From: Mucilaginibacter robiniae
GTDB lineage: Bacteria; Bacteroidota; Bacteroidia; Sphingobacteriales; Sphingobacteriaceae
Reading direction: 5' to 3'
Assembly (NCBI RefSeq): GCF_012849215.1
Contig: NZ_CP051682.1
Location: forward strand, 558,001 to 622,000
Length of the DNA stretch: 64,000 nucleotides
Part shown: positions 9,367 to 16,865 of the stretch, one piece after another
How positions within the stretch are numbered: the first letter of the stretch is position 1
Layout of the letters: the number at the start of each line of letters is the position of its first letter
Made by a program: the position numbers and the translations under genes
The notes under the pieces: model-generated
What the model was told of the DNA's origin: nothing
Database searches by the model: none
What the model saw: only the letters and a program-made list of their open reading frames with translations

Positions 9367-10032
9367 TTATCGTCTCGCAGCCATAGTACCGTTCTCGGTA
9401 ATTAATCCATCCTTAACCATTTGCTCATGGATAGATTTCAGGTAATCCTTAATGAAGCTGTTTACATTGGCCGGATCGTAAGTTTTGGATTGCGCTGCCC
9501 ACACTAAATCTTCGGTACGAGCATCATATAAGTTAGTTTCCAAGTAATATACTTTCGACTGGTCGTAATAGCCCGGCGAGTATATAGATGGATAGTAATT
9601 ATTATAATAGTTCCAGAAACGTCCATAATAGCCATACCTTCCCGGGTACCAGGCACCACCGCCCGGTATATAGCGCGATTCAGTTTCTTGCCTTAATAAA
9701 GTAATGGTCAATATAGCATCAGCACCTACTGATTGAATTTTTCCTAATACCAGTTCTCTGGTTTGGCCAGTTTGGGTGCTAAAATTTGGCGGAAACACAT
9801 CTGTACTTTTTTCAACAGTAAAGCCTTTTTGCTGAAGCTGTTGTTGCAAGCCACTCTCTACCGATTGCTTAACCGGTATGTTGCTGGTTAAAGCGGCAAC
9901 AAAAATATTATGGTATCCACTAGCTGTGGCATTAGGCTTACGCCATGAGCCAGTAATCATAGTAGATGTACTACAAGCTGAAAGCACAATGGCAATAAGG
10001 CCTGTTACTAAAAAAATGTTCTTGATTTTCAT
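9367..10032 (-). CDS. Lipoprotein, DUF4136-like
   Basis: 221 residues. The signal sequence ends in a lipobox (IVLSAC, Cys20). The mature part has an alpha/beta region (residues 40-125, with VGADAILTITLL) and then a Tyr/Gly/Pro-rich stretch (about 125-160, GGGAWYPGRYGYYGRFWNYY) interrupting the fold. This organisation resembles DUF4136-type lipoproteins, but I assign the family only loosely. Its stop codon is 10 bp from the IS right end, so the native terminator may have been displaced by the IS. It ends the minus-strand stress-type set 9367-13115. Confidence 0.7.
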   Translation of the reverse strand: MKIKNIFLVTGLIAIVLSACSTSTMITGSWRKPNATASGYHNIFVAALTSNIPVKQSVESGLQQQLQQKGFTVEKSTDVFPPNFSTQTGQTRELVLGKIQSVGADAILTITLLRQETESRYIPGGGAWYPGRYGYYGRFWNYYNNYYPSIYSPGYYDQSKVYYLETNLYDARTEDLVWAAQSKTYDPANVNSFIKDYLKSIHEQMVKDGLITENGTMAARR

Positions 10033-10061
10033 AGATATTTAAAATTGGTTTAGCGTGTTGG

Positions 10062-10454
10062 TTAAAACCCTCTAGAATTAAATGCTTCTGTTTTATCAAG
10101 CACTACTGAATGTGCGGTAAATATACCAGTCCCCATCAGCAGTAACCCAAGCAACACATGTGGAAGAAATACATGCGGATAAAACCCGTACAGAAACGGA
10201 GCAATAAACAAAGTAAAGCCTGCAATTACATCAATGGCCAAGTGCAGCTGGATAGGAATAGCTCTAACTAAGCCAACTTCATGATCGGTAAAGATGGTCA
10301 TGATTAACAGCAGTGATCCTGAAATAACAGGTATAAACAACGCAGCTCCACCTGCATCATCAGTAAAGCTAAAAAGCCAGGGTGATGCTGTGATTACTGC
10401 ACCCAAAACGTAGTCCAGCACGCCATGAACCTTTGTAGGTATAAAAGTTGTCAT
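10062..10454 (-). CDS. SPW-type small integral membrane protein
   Basis: 130 residues from the ATG at 10454. A longer frame to 10505 would begin inside a terminator hairpin, so the shorter start is chosen. Four hydrophobic segments are visible. The first carries KVHGVLDYVLGAVITASPWL, with the Ser-Pro-Trp motif of the SPW family; the third (DVIAGFTLFIAPFLYGFY) is a degenerate repeat. The HGxxDY opening is shared with the decayed gene at 13720, so the two are related. Role unknown; SPW proteins are commonly found beside stress genes, as here. Confidence 0.75.
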   Translation of the reverse strand: MTTFIPTKVHGVLDYVLGAVITASPWLFSFTDDAGGAALFIPVISGSLLLIMTIFTDHEVGLVRAIPIQLHLAIDVIAGFTLFIAPFLYGFYPHVFLPHVLLGLLLMGTGIFTAHSVVLDKTEAFNSRGF

Positions 10455-10485
10455 AACAATAAGCAATAAATGGATGTTAAAAATA

Positions 10486-10530
10486 ATGCCTGCCTGTATT
10501 TGCATGGAAACAGCAAATACAGGCAGGCAT
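10486..10530 (-). terminator. Strong terminator of the manganese catalase gene
   Basis: Perfect 18-bp stem (10486-10503 and 10513-10530, 9-base loop). On the minus strand it is followed by TTATTTTTAA and begins 11 bp after the catalase stop codon. Confidence 0.88.
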
Positions 10531-10541
10531 GTAACACTTAT

Positions 10542-11423
10542 TTACGGAAGTATAGTGTCTTTGATGTTATCAAGCAGACCTTTGTCCATGCCGCCAGTCA
10601 TTTGCTGTTCTTGAGCATAACCTTTTACATCTGGCGGAGCCAGTTTAGGTTCTTGACCAAGAGGACGTGCATATTCATACTGGAACTCACCTTTACCATC
10701 AATAGATGGGCCGCTAGCCCAGCGTGCATCAGGAGGTGCAGGTTTTTCAATATTGGTTGATACAAATTTGTATTCAAATTCTCTTACCTGATCGCTCATC
10801 GGGAAGGTGTTCGGAATAGGCAAATTGCTGGTTACGCCGCCTAAATCTTCTATAACAGCCAACCATTGGTTTTGGTGCATAGTGTCGCGGGCTATCAAGA
10901 AAGCCAGCATATCTTTCATGCCCGAATCATCAGTTAACTCCCAAAGACGGGTAGCTAGTACGCGGCCGGTTGATTCGGCCATAACATTAGCATACATATC
11001 TGCCGCAATGTTACCACTGCCTACTACCCATGAACCGTTAAATGGCACACCGTTACTATCCACAGCCATAGCTGCTAAGCCTGATGACAGTACATGGCGT
11101 GGATCCATGCCGCCTAATATGCTGCTTACAATAGGGTTTTCGCCTGCAACTTTATCTTTCAATTCGTTTGTAGCACCTTCTAGGTTAAGAGCCACAGCTG
11201 TACTCAGCATTTCAATGTGTGAAATCTCTTCGGTGCCGGTATCCAGCAACATATCACGGTATTTAACCGGACCACGGCTACCCCAAGCCTGAAATAAATA
11301 TTGTAAACACACTCTGATTTCGCCTTCAATGCCACCTATTGCTTGTTGCAACAATTTAGCAAACGCCGGATTCGGCTTATCTACACGTACCTGGTACTGT
11401 AGTTTCTTGTCATGGTAGAACAT
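10542..11423 (-). CDS. Manganese catalase
   Basis: 293 residues, the usual length for non-haem di-manganese catalases that dismutate hydrogen peroxide. Metal-ligand motifs are present in order: Glu in GIEGEIRVCLQYLFQ (about residue 35), Glu and His in GTEEISHIEML (about 66-69), Glu in ANVMAESTGR (about 149) and His in ARDTMHQNQW (about 182). The C-terminal tail is Pro/Gly-rich, as in other members. It is transcribed alone or with the upstream small gene and ends at a strong terminator. No signal peptide, so cytoplasmic. Confidence 0.94.
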   Translation of the reverse strand: MFYHDKKLQYQVRVDKPNPAFAKLLQQAIGGIEGEIRVCLQYLFQAWGSRGPVKYRDMLLDTGTEEISHIEMLSTAVALNLEGATNELKDKVAGENPIVSSILGGMDPRHVLSSGLAAMAVDSNGVPFNGSWVVGSGNIAADMYANVMAESTGRVLATRLWELTDDSGMKDMLAFLIARDTMHQNQWLAVIEDLGGVTSNLPIPNTFPMSDQVREFEYKFVSTNIEKPAPPDARWASGPSIDGKGEFQYEYARPLGQEPKLAPPDVKGYAQEQQMTGGMDKGLLDNIKDTILP

Positions 11424-11620
11424 ACGTTACTGTTTGATTATATAAAACTTAAAAATGAATTAGAATTAAGATGAGCAGCAAGTATGTAATAACAAGATAA
11501 ATAAGCCTTACAGCTATCGTATGTACTTGGTTATTGAAGAGTATCGCATACTGAACAATTTATTGTTATTCAGTGTAGAGATAACATTAGGAACCCTGAT
11601 TGGGTTTTATTATTAATTAA

Positions 11621-11665
11621 TTAAATTCACTCTAATTAAAGTAATTATAACTAAAGTGAATTTAA
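11621..11665. repeat. AT-rich inverted repeat between the 76-residue gene and the catalase gene
   Basis: 11-bp perfect arms TTAAATTCACT (11621-11631) and AGTGAATTTAA (11655-11665) 22 bp past the stop of the minus-strand gene at 11687. No T-run follows, so it could be an operator or mRNA-end structure. A small hairpin AACCC/GGGTT with a trailing TTTTAT follows at about 11592-11609. Confidence 0.4.
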
Positions 11666-11686
11666 ATAGCAGAGTTTACTTGTTTT

Positions 11687-11917
11687 TTAATGCCTGTCTT
11701 CTGGCGGAAGGTATGTATCAGGTGTTGCACCTTCCTGATTTTCAGGATTAATACCTTGGCTGTTTTTAGGAGCAGCTTCTTTTAATTTAGCTAATTGGTC
11801 CTCATCATTAGCTCCGCTTATAATTTCTTGCCCTGATTCATGAGCTTCTTGCAGCCCTTCTTTTTCGTCATAAGGCTTTTCGCCTTGTTGCTGCAACTGA
11901 TCTTCTTCTTGTGCCAT
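11687..11917 (-). CDS. Small acidic hydrophilic protein
   Basis: 76 residues, almost free of hydrophobic residues and rich in Glu, Gln, Asp, Gly and Pro, so probably disordered. It has an unusually good ribosome binding site (AAAGGAGG 11 bases before the ATG), rare in this window, which supports it as a real, well-translated gene. No family recognised. The composition recalls hydrophilins and other general-stress peptides, which fits its place between the manganese catalase and the baeRF gene, but that role is inference. Confidence 0.72.
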   Translation of the reverse strand: MAQEEDQLQQQGEKPYDEKEGLQEAHESGQEIISGANDEDQLAKLKEAAPKNSQGINPENQEGATPDTYLPPEDRH

Positions 11918-11970
11918 AATTCAGTTCCTCCTTTTAGTATATATTATAAGTTAAATATTAAATTGATAAA

Positions 11971-12969
11971 TTAGTACCGCATGAATGCAGCCACAATGCT
12001 TTCTTTAGGCATATGCTCTTTATTCAGCAGGTAAACTGCACCACCATTGGTATAAGTTTTAGCAGCAGCCTGATTTAACAGGCATTCATCGCCATTTTGC
12101 TTCTCCTGATGAATCTCCAGTTTATTTTCGGCTTCGTTAAACGTACCCCATAAGTGCACATCCTTACAGATAAATAAATCAGAAACTTGAGCATAAAAGC
12201 TGGCCGGAATCACCTTTTCAGGCATTGACGAAGTTAGCGGGGTAGCTATTTGGTTGTAATAATTTTGCAGCGCCTTTTTAGTGCGTTGTTTAAAATAAGG
12301 TTCTAATATCTCACGAGCTTTGCCTAAAAGGGTATTCAGGCTTCCATGCTCTTGGTTACCAGTAATAGCATCTTCTGCTATGAAATTATATTTACTTAAA
12401 CCTTTATAGATCGGAATCAAATACTCCACGCCTGCTAATACCAAAGGGGCATGTTTATCATGCAATATCTCAGTAAACAATGTTTTATCCACCTCATGAA
12501 AGTAAATACCCAAGTTGGCTTTATCATCCAATTGGCCTTCACCATGCCCGTGAAAGCTAGTACTACCTTTACTACCCTGACGAAACAATTGCTGATCTTC
12601 TTTTTCTTCAAAATGTACAACATCATCCATACCGTTGGGCAAACCTTCCACTTCTACACGTTGCAACCCAAAAGCATTACCTTGGTAAAACTTCGCTTCG
12701 TGCTTGCTTAACACTAGTAGATAAAACTCTTCGGTGTTGCTTATGGCCGGCAGTAGCGGACTGATAAAAAAGGAGTGATTTACAAAAACTTCTTCTTTTA
12801 CAGCAAAAGGCAGCTGAATAGTTTTTACCAAACCATCAGCTAAAAAGAATGCCAAACCTTCCATTTGGTTATTCCAGAAAATCTCATTGTTATAGAGGTC
12901 AAATCCTGGCTTAAGCAAACCCTCAATAGCTTGGGAATTTAAGCCCTGATTTTGCAAATTGGTATTCAC
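11971..12969 (-). CDS. baeRF-family protein, main part (frame-split gene)
   Basis: 332 residues starting at a GTG whose last bases overlap the stop of the upstream short frame (GTGA, 12966-12969). The sequence resembles bacterial archaeo-eukaryotic release-factor-like (baeRF) proteins: a GLAFFLADG strand motif near residue 38, FYLLVLSKHEAKFYQG near 80, and an eL30-like C-terminal fold (GAVYLLNKEHMPKES). The missing N-terminus is encoded just upstream in another frame; together they give about 381 residues, a normal baeRF length. It is thus either a frameshift mutant, a sequencing error, or a gene expressed by reinitiation. baeRF proteins are proposed to act on ribosomes or tRNA; none is proven here. 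Confidence 0.78.
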   Translation of the reverse strand: MNTNLQNQGLNSQAIEGLLKPGFDLYNNEIFWNNQMEGLAFFLADGLVKTIQLPFAVKEEVFVNHSFFISPLLPAISNTEEFYLLVLSKHEAKFYQGNAFGLQRVEVEGLPNGMDDVVHFEEKEDQQLFRQGSKGSTSFHGHGEGQLDDKANLGIYFHEVDKTLFTEILHDKHAPLVLAGVEYLIPIYKGLSKYNFIAEDAITGNQEHGSLNTLLGKAREILEPYFKQRTKKALQNYYNQIATPLTSSMPEKVIPASFYAQVSDLFICKDVHLWGTFNEAENKLEIHQEKQNGDECLLNQAAAKTYTNGGAVYLLNKEHMPKESIVAAFMRY

Positions 12970-13115
12970 TGCTGAAGCGCATTTTTAAAAACTATAGCAT
13001 CCTGCTTTTCATTTACTTCAACCCCGGCGCGGTGCGTAGGTATATAAATTGATATGCAGTTTTCACCATGATAATTAATCAGTTCTGCAAATTCTTCTTT
13101 TGATATCAAATCCAT
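12966..13115 (-). pseudogene. N-terminal segment of the baeRF gene, separated by a frameshift
   Basis: 49-codon frame beginning ATG at 13115 and ending TGA at 12966. It contains CISIYIPTHRAGVEVNEKQ, the characteristic N-terminal strand of baeRF proteins, followed by KNALQQ, which continues naturally into NTNLQNQGLNSQAIEGLL of the main frame one base back. The shift must lie between the TAA of the main frame at about 12984 and the TGA at 12966. No Shine-Dalgarno precedes the ATG. Too short to be noticed by a length filter, but needed to interpret the downstream gene. Confidence 0.75.
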
Positions 13116-13719
13116 TGTTGAATATTATTAACCGTTATTACTGTTAGTGCTTTCATCTAAATCTCCCTTTTGTGCAAGTGGCGGTTCGCATGGCGTACAT
13201 AAATGGCATCGGCCAACTCATCACTTTCATCTTTGGTGTATTTTCAGAAATCTTTCACAAACTTTAAGTTTATACAATAATTTATTTTAACTATTAATTA
13301 ATTACACCTCATTAACTTATCGTTACAATAAAGAGTTTTAAGAAAAGAATAATTAATAATTTAAAACAAATCTTAAAGAAGCCTACAATCTATCCACATA
13401 AAAAATCATAAAACAATTTTGACCGTCTATTAATTACAGATATGAAAACATTGATACGCCGCTTGTATTTCAAGTTAAAGCTAATACAACATTCATTCTA
13501 GCGCTTCATTTTTTTGCTATGCTGTATCTGCAGGCCATCATCGTAAATCATTCACGAGAAAACTGATGTAGTAACAGCCCATACATAATTTATTTGAGTA
13601 AAATATTCAGATAATAAATGGTTGGTGAAATAACGATTAAAGCAACTTTATAATTTATAAATCTTGTATTATCTACCTGAGCTTACTACATCTTTTATTC
13701 TTTAACATTACTCATAATC
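13116..13719. other. 604-bp gene-poor stretch
   Basis: AT-rich. On the minus strand a 28-codon open stretch (13157-13243) with peptide DELADAIYVRHANRHLHK reads protein-like but has no start codon and is bounded by stops; it may be a gene relic. On the plus strand a 19-codon ATG frame (13442-13501, MKTLIRRLYFKLKLIQ) has no other support. No hairpin or RNA gene recognised. Confidence 0.4.
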
Positions 13720-14053
13720 ATGGACAAACCTGTTAACCCTAAGCTGCACGGTATTATAGATTATGTGTTTTCCGGTATTCAGCTTATTGCTCCGCCCCTT
13801 CTTGGTTTGAATACCGATACCCAACAAAATTATCAAGCATTAGGAACTGGTTTTCTGCTGGCTAGTACTTTGACCAACACTCCTGTAGGACTTAAAAAGT
13901 AATCTCTTTTAAAACACATAAAGAAAACAGATGCGGCCTTCTTAATTGGCTTTCACTCCTGACCTTTTTCAAAGGAATCAGGAATAGTAATTGGGCTTTT
14001 TGACAACAGCTATCACACACTACGTTCTGACAGGTTATGATGCCCAAGGCTAA
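13720..14053 (+). pseudogene. Decayed small membrane protein, HGxxDY/SPW-related
   Basis: The frame opens as a normal protein (MDKPVNPKLHGIIDYVFSGI) but stops after 60 codons at 13900. The same frame continues with protein-like sequence (KKTDAAFLIGF) to a second stop at 13960, and in the +1 frame the C-terminus is still legible (LGFLTTAITHYVLTGYDAQG, stop at 14051). Joined, they would give about 110 residues with the small-membrane-protein pattern of the SPW-like gene at 10062, whose HGVLDY motif it shares. Two stops plus one frameshift indicate a pseudogene; the first 60 residues might still be made. Confidence 0.72.
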
Positions 14054-14079
14054 CTTACTTTTATATTAACTACCATTAT

Positions 14080-14871
14080 ATGAAACGTTCTTATCTAAAT
14101 ATTCTAGTATCTAGTATTCTTTGTATCGCTAATGGCTGCGGTGGTAAAAACACATCCTCCTATGTAGATGCAGAAGGAAGCAAAAAAGATGTAAAAAGCA
14201 AAATTTTAAATACAGGAGCTGATTTGCTGCAAAATAAAAGTCCACTTAAAGCATTTAGCGCTTACCTAGATGGCTTTCATTTTTATAGTGGTAACCCTCA
14301 TGCACAAATGGAGGCGCATCATTATGTTTCCCAGCTCAACAACGACGTTTACCAAGCCATTATTTTTGATGGTAACGGATCCGATGCCAAGATTATGGGT
14401 ATTGAATACATTATCACCGCACGTTTATTTAAAACTCTCCCCAAAGAAGAAAAACTACTTTGGCATAGCCATTATTACGAAGTAAAATCGGGCGAGCTGA
14501 TTGCGCCTGGGCTGCCGGCAGTTGCCGAACATGAGCTGATGGAGAAACTGGTATCTACCTATGGCAAAACCATTCATACCTGGCATACTGACCAAGACCG
14601 TAAACTGCCGATGGGTAGCCCTATGCTGATGATGGGCTTTACTCATGATGGTCAGATCAATAATCAGTTATTAGCTGATCGTGACAAGCGATTTAATGTA
14701 TCTACCGCAAAAAACAAACAAGACAGGGCAGATATACCTATGCCAAGTGTTGACCCCGATGCCAATGCTTGGGAAAAAGGCGTTATCAGGCAGTTTACCA
14801 TAACTGACCAAGCTGATTCAGCTTTACATAAACATCAGATGCCGGTAAGTCTTGATAGAAAACATCATTAA
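14080..14871 (+). CDS. OBAP/DUF1264-family lipoprotein
   Basis: 263 residues. The leader ends in IANGCGGK, compatible with a lipoprotein signal (Cys20). From about residue 55 the sequence follows the DUF1264 family, known in plants as oil-body-associated proteins: LDGFHFYSGNPHAQMEAHHY, then MGIEYIITARLF, LLWHSHYYEVKSGELIAPGL and a conserved TWHTDQDRKLPMG. Histidine richness suggests metal or ligand binding, but no activity is established for the bacterial members. It is monocistronic, 26 bp after the decayed gene, in the stress-type region. Confidence 0.82.
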   Translation: MKRSYLNILVSSILCIANGCGGKNTSSYVDAEGSKKDVKSKILNTGADLLQNKSPLKAFSAYLDGFHFYSGNPHAQMEAHHYVSQLNNDVYQAIIFDGNGSDAKIMGIEYIITARLFKTLPKEEKLLWHSHYYEVKSGELIAPGLPAVAEHELMEKLVSTYGKTIHTWHTDQDRKLPMGSPMLMMGFTHDGQINNQLLADRDKRFNVSTAKNKQDRADIPMPSVDPDANAWEKGVIRQFTITDQADSALHKHQMPVSLDRKHH

Positions 14872-14920
14872 GCAACTTGAGCAGATATTTAACTTGTTCA
14901 ATGTGAAGTGCTCACTTGAA

Positions 14921-14948
14921 GCTCAATAATTTATTTGAGCTATTTTAT
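14921..14948 (+). terminator. Weak terminator-like hairpin
   Basis: GCTCAA / TTGAGC stem (14921-14926, 14935-14940) followed by TATTTTAT, 50 bp after the OBAP stop. Confidence 0.4.
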
Positions 14949-15121
14949 CTTAAGAAAATTGTAATCAGAATTGTTTATTAACTTACGTTATGGTCTAGCT
15001 ATACAGCAAAGGCCATAACGTTGATAAGTAGTTCCCTAATTTAACTTGTAGTAAAATTCATATAAAATTATATTTATAAAGAGCACCAAACCATAGTAAG
15101 TACGGTTACTTGTTACTATTT

Positions 15122-15850
15122 CTATTCAAAATACCGCCATTGCAGGTAAGTGCATAACCCTTCCAGCTCCGGAAAAATAGTAAAAGCATTCACGCCTAGC
15201 GTATTCATATCGATCCGTATATCCCAATATCTTTTACACGGTATTTTTACCTTAATCAGCTTTTCTTTATAAGAATCAGTTTCATTCATATAACACTTAT
15301 CCAACATTTCCTGAGATGATGGTACGCTGAATACCCCCGACTGATTATTAATGCGTTGCTTGATGATGCGCGGACGTACAATTTTAGTTTTAGGTACATC
15401 AAAAGGGTGTATAGCTTCTATATTCAACGCAAAATCTTCTTCTTGCGCCATTAATATCCACACTACTGAATAAGGTTGAATTAGAGATTTCTCGGGATCA
15501 GCATATCCGGTAGCAAACCAGAGTGCCGTTAAAGCATTGTACGACCAGTCCAGCAAACGAGTAGGCAATCCAAAATGCTGACCAAGGGTTAAATAGTCCC
15601 AATCATCCATAGGTTGTTGCTTATCCAACAGCAAAGGGTTGGTGCGTTTAAACTCTTGTAAAAGCAAACGTTCTACATCCAGCAAATTGCCTTTAGCTTT
15701 CAGGCGGCATAGTTTAGGTATTAACGGATAATCCGCCATTTGCCCCCTGAATAAGAAATCTTGCTGGTTGCCATTACGTACATTCTCTTCTTTACTCTGC
15801 TTAATTAAATTTAAATATTCTTCTATCGTATTTATTTCAACTTCTATCAT
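15122..15850 (-). CDS. FRG-domain protein
   Basis: 242 residues from the ATG at 15850; an upstream TTG adds three residues. The FRG domain motifs are clear: FLFRGQMADYPLIPKLCR (about residues 30-47), LTLGQHFGLPTRLLDWSYNA (about 88-107) and a downstream ALWFATGYA. FRG domains are named for the Phe-Arg-Gly motif and occur alone or in multi-domain proteins, some from mobile or defence contexts; their activity is not settled. It stands alone, with 250 bp of empty DNA at its 3' side and about 490 bp at its 5' side, so the context gives no role. Confidence 0.85.
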   Translation of the reverse strand: MIEVEINTIEEYLNLIKQSKEENVRNGNQQDFLFRGQMADYPLIPKLCRLKAKGNLLDVERLLLQEFKRTNPLLLDKQQPMDDWDYLTLGQHFGLPTRLLDWSYNALTALWFATGYADPEKSLIQPYSVVWILMAQEEDFALNIEAIHPFDVPKTKIVRPRIIKQRINNQSGVFSVPSSQEMLDKCYMNETDSYKEKLIKVKIPCKRYWDIRIDMNTLGVNAFTIFPELEGLCTYLQWRYFE

Positions 15851-16343
15851 GAATATCAATCGTGTAAAACTTTCTTAGCATCAAATTTTATTGCTCAAAT
15901 ATTTATTCGGTCTTATACTTAGCTGTTTGTTCTTGTTGTGAATGGCTCGTTTAAGCTTCACTTGTACAAACAACCTTACACAACAAAGCAATTCAGCAAA
16001 GCAGAATATATTAGCAGCATTTTTATTAATGGGATTTAGCTTGTTACAAGCTTGAGCAGATATAGTATTGAGTATCGGTAAATAACAGACCCATTATTAT
16101 AATAAATACCGTTCAGGAACTATACTGTTTTTAAAACAACAATTCTATGCAGCTGAACACACTTTATAAGCTTGTGTACTTCTAGCCGTTTGTCTTACAA
16201 CTTCCATATTGTTTCTTTGTTAAGATTATAGCAGTGTTTTACTTCTTAACTCCATTCTGATGATTACACGGAAAACATTTCTATCGTGATTAAGCTTATG
16301 GATGATGCGTCCGGCATTTGCCAATACTAATAACATCAAACTT
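15851..16343. other. 493-bp intergenic region
   Basis: AT-rich spacer between two divergently oriented genes (FRG, minus; cupin, plus), expected to hold both promoters. I see no exact TAnnTTTG element, no strong inverted repeat and no convincing small gene. Confidence 0.5.
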
Positions 16344-16841
16344 ATGGAACCCGAACAACTGCATTTCAAAGACGATGACATCATACCTAATAGTAAGTTT
16401 CCGGTACTGATTTACAAAAACGCGTTTACTGACAGGCAGAGTGCTGGCGCCGAGTGGCTGGAAAAACACTTTGCGGCTAACAACTGGACTAATTCATGGC
16501 GAAATGGCGTATACCCGTTTCATCATTATCACAGCACCTCACACGAGGTACTGGGTGTATATTCGGGCAGTGCCTTACTGCATTTAGGTGGCGAGCAAGG
16601 AAAGAAGGTGCAGGTACAAGCAGGTGATATTATTATTATTCCGGCAGGTGTAGGGCATAAAAACCTGGGTAGTGAAGCCTTAGGCATTGTAGGCGCTTAT
16701 CCTGACGGACGTAAATGGGATGTAAACAAAGGTTTACCAGGCGAGAGGCCAAAAACCGATCAGAACATTGCCCATCTGCCTATTCCAACTACCGATCCAT
16801 TTTTAGGCAAAGGTGGTGGATTAGTGAAGATATGGGTTTGA
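16344..16841 (+). CDS. YjlB-type cupin protein
   Basis: 165 residues from the ATG at 16344 (MEPEQLHFKDDDIIPNS); a longer frame from 16302 adds 14 unlikely residues. One cupin barrel is seen: the HHYHSTSHEVLGVYSG motif supplies two His and a Glu, and AGDIIIIPAGVGHKNLG the last His, enough for a metal site. The opening and the C-terminal VGAYPDGRKWD match the YjlB cupin family, of unknown reaction. It converges on the MFS gene with 24 bp between stop codons. Confidence 0.83.
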   Translation: MEPEQLHFKDDDIIPNSKFPVLIYKNAFTDRQSAGAEWLEKHFAANNWTNSWRNGVYPFHHYHSTSHEVLGVYSGSALLHLGGEQGKKVQVQAGDIIIIPAGVGHKNLGSEALGIVGAYPDGRKWDVNKGLPGERPKTDQNIAHLPIPTTDPFLGKGGGLVKIWV

Positions 16842-16865
16842 TACCAGCTAAAGCTTTTTTGATCA

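Noticed and set aside
12970..13000. Programmed -1 frameshift heptamer in the baeRF gene
   Set aside because: The run TTTTTAAAAAT lies before the shift, but in the zero frame it reads GTT TTT AAA AAT, which does not give an X XXY YYZ slippery site, and conserved residues continue in the first frame after it.
13442..13501. 19-codon plus-strand ATG frame
   Set aside because: Very short, no ribosome site, and no coupling to a neighbour; chance is the simplest explanation.
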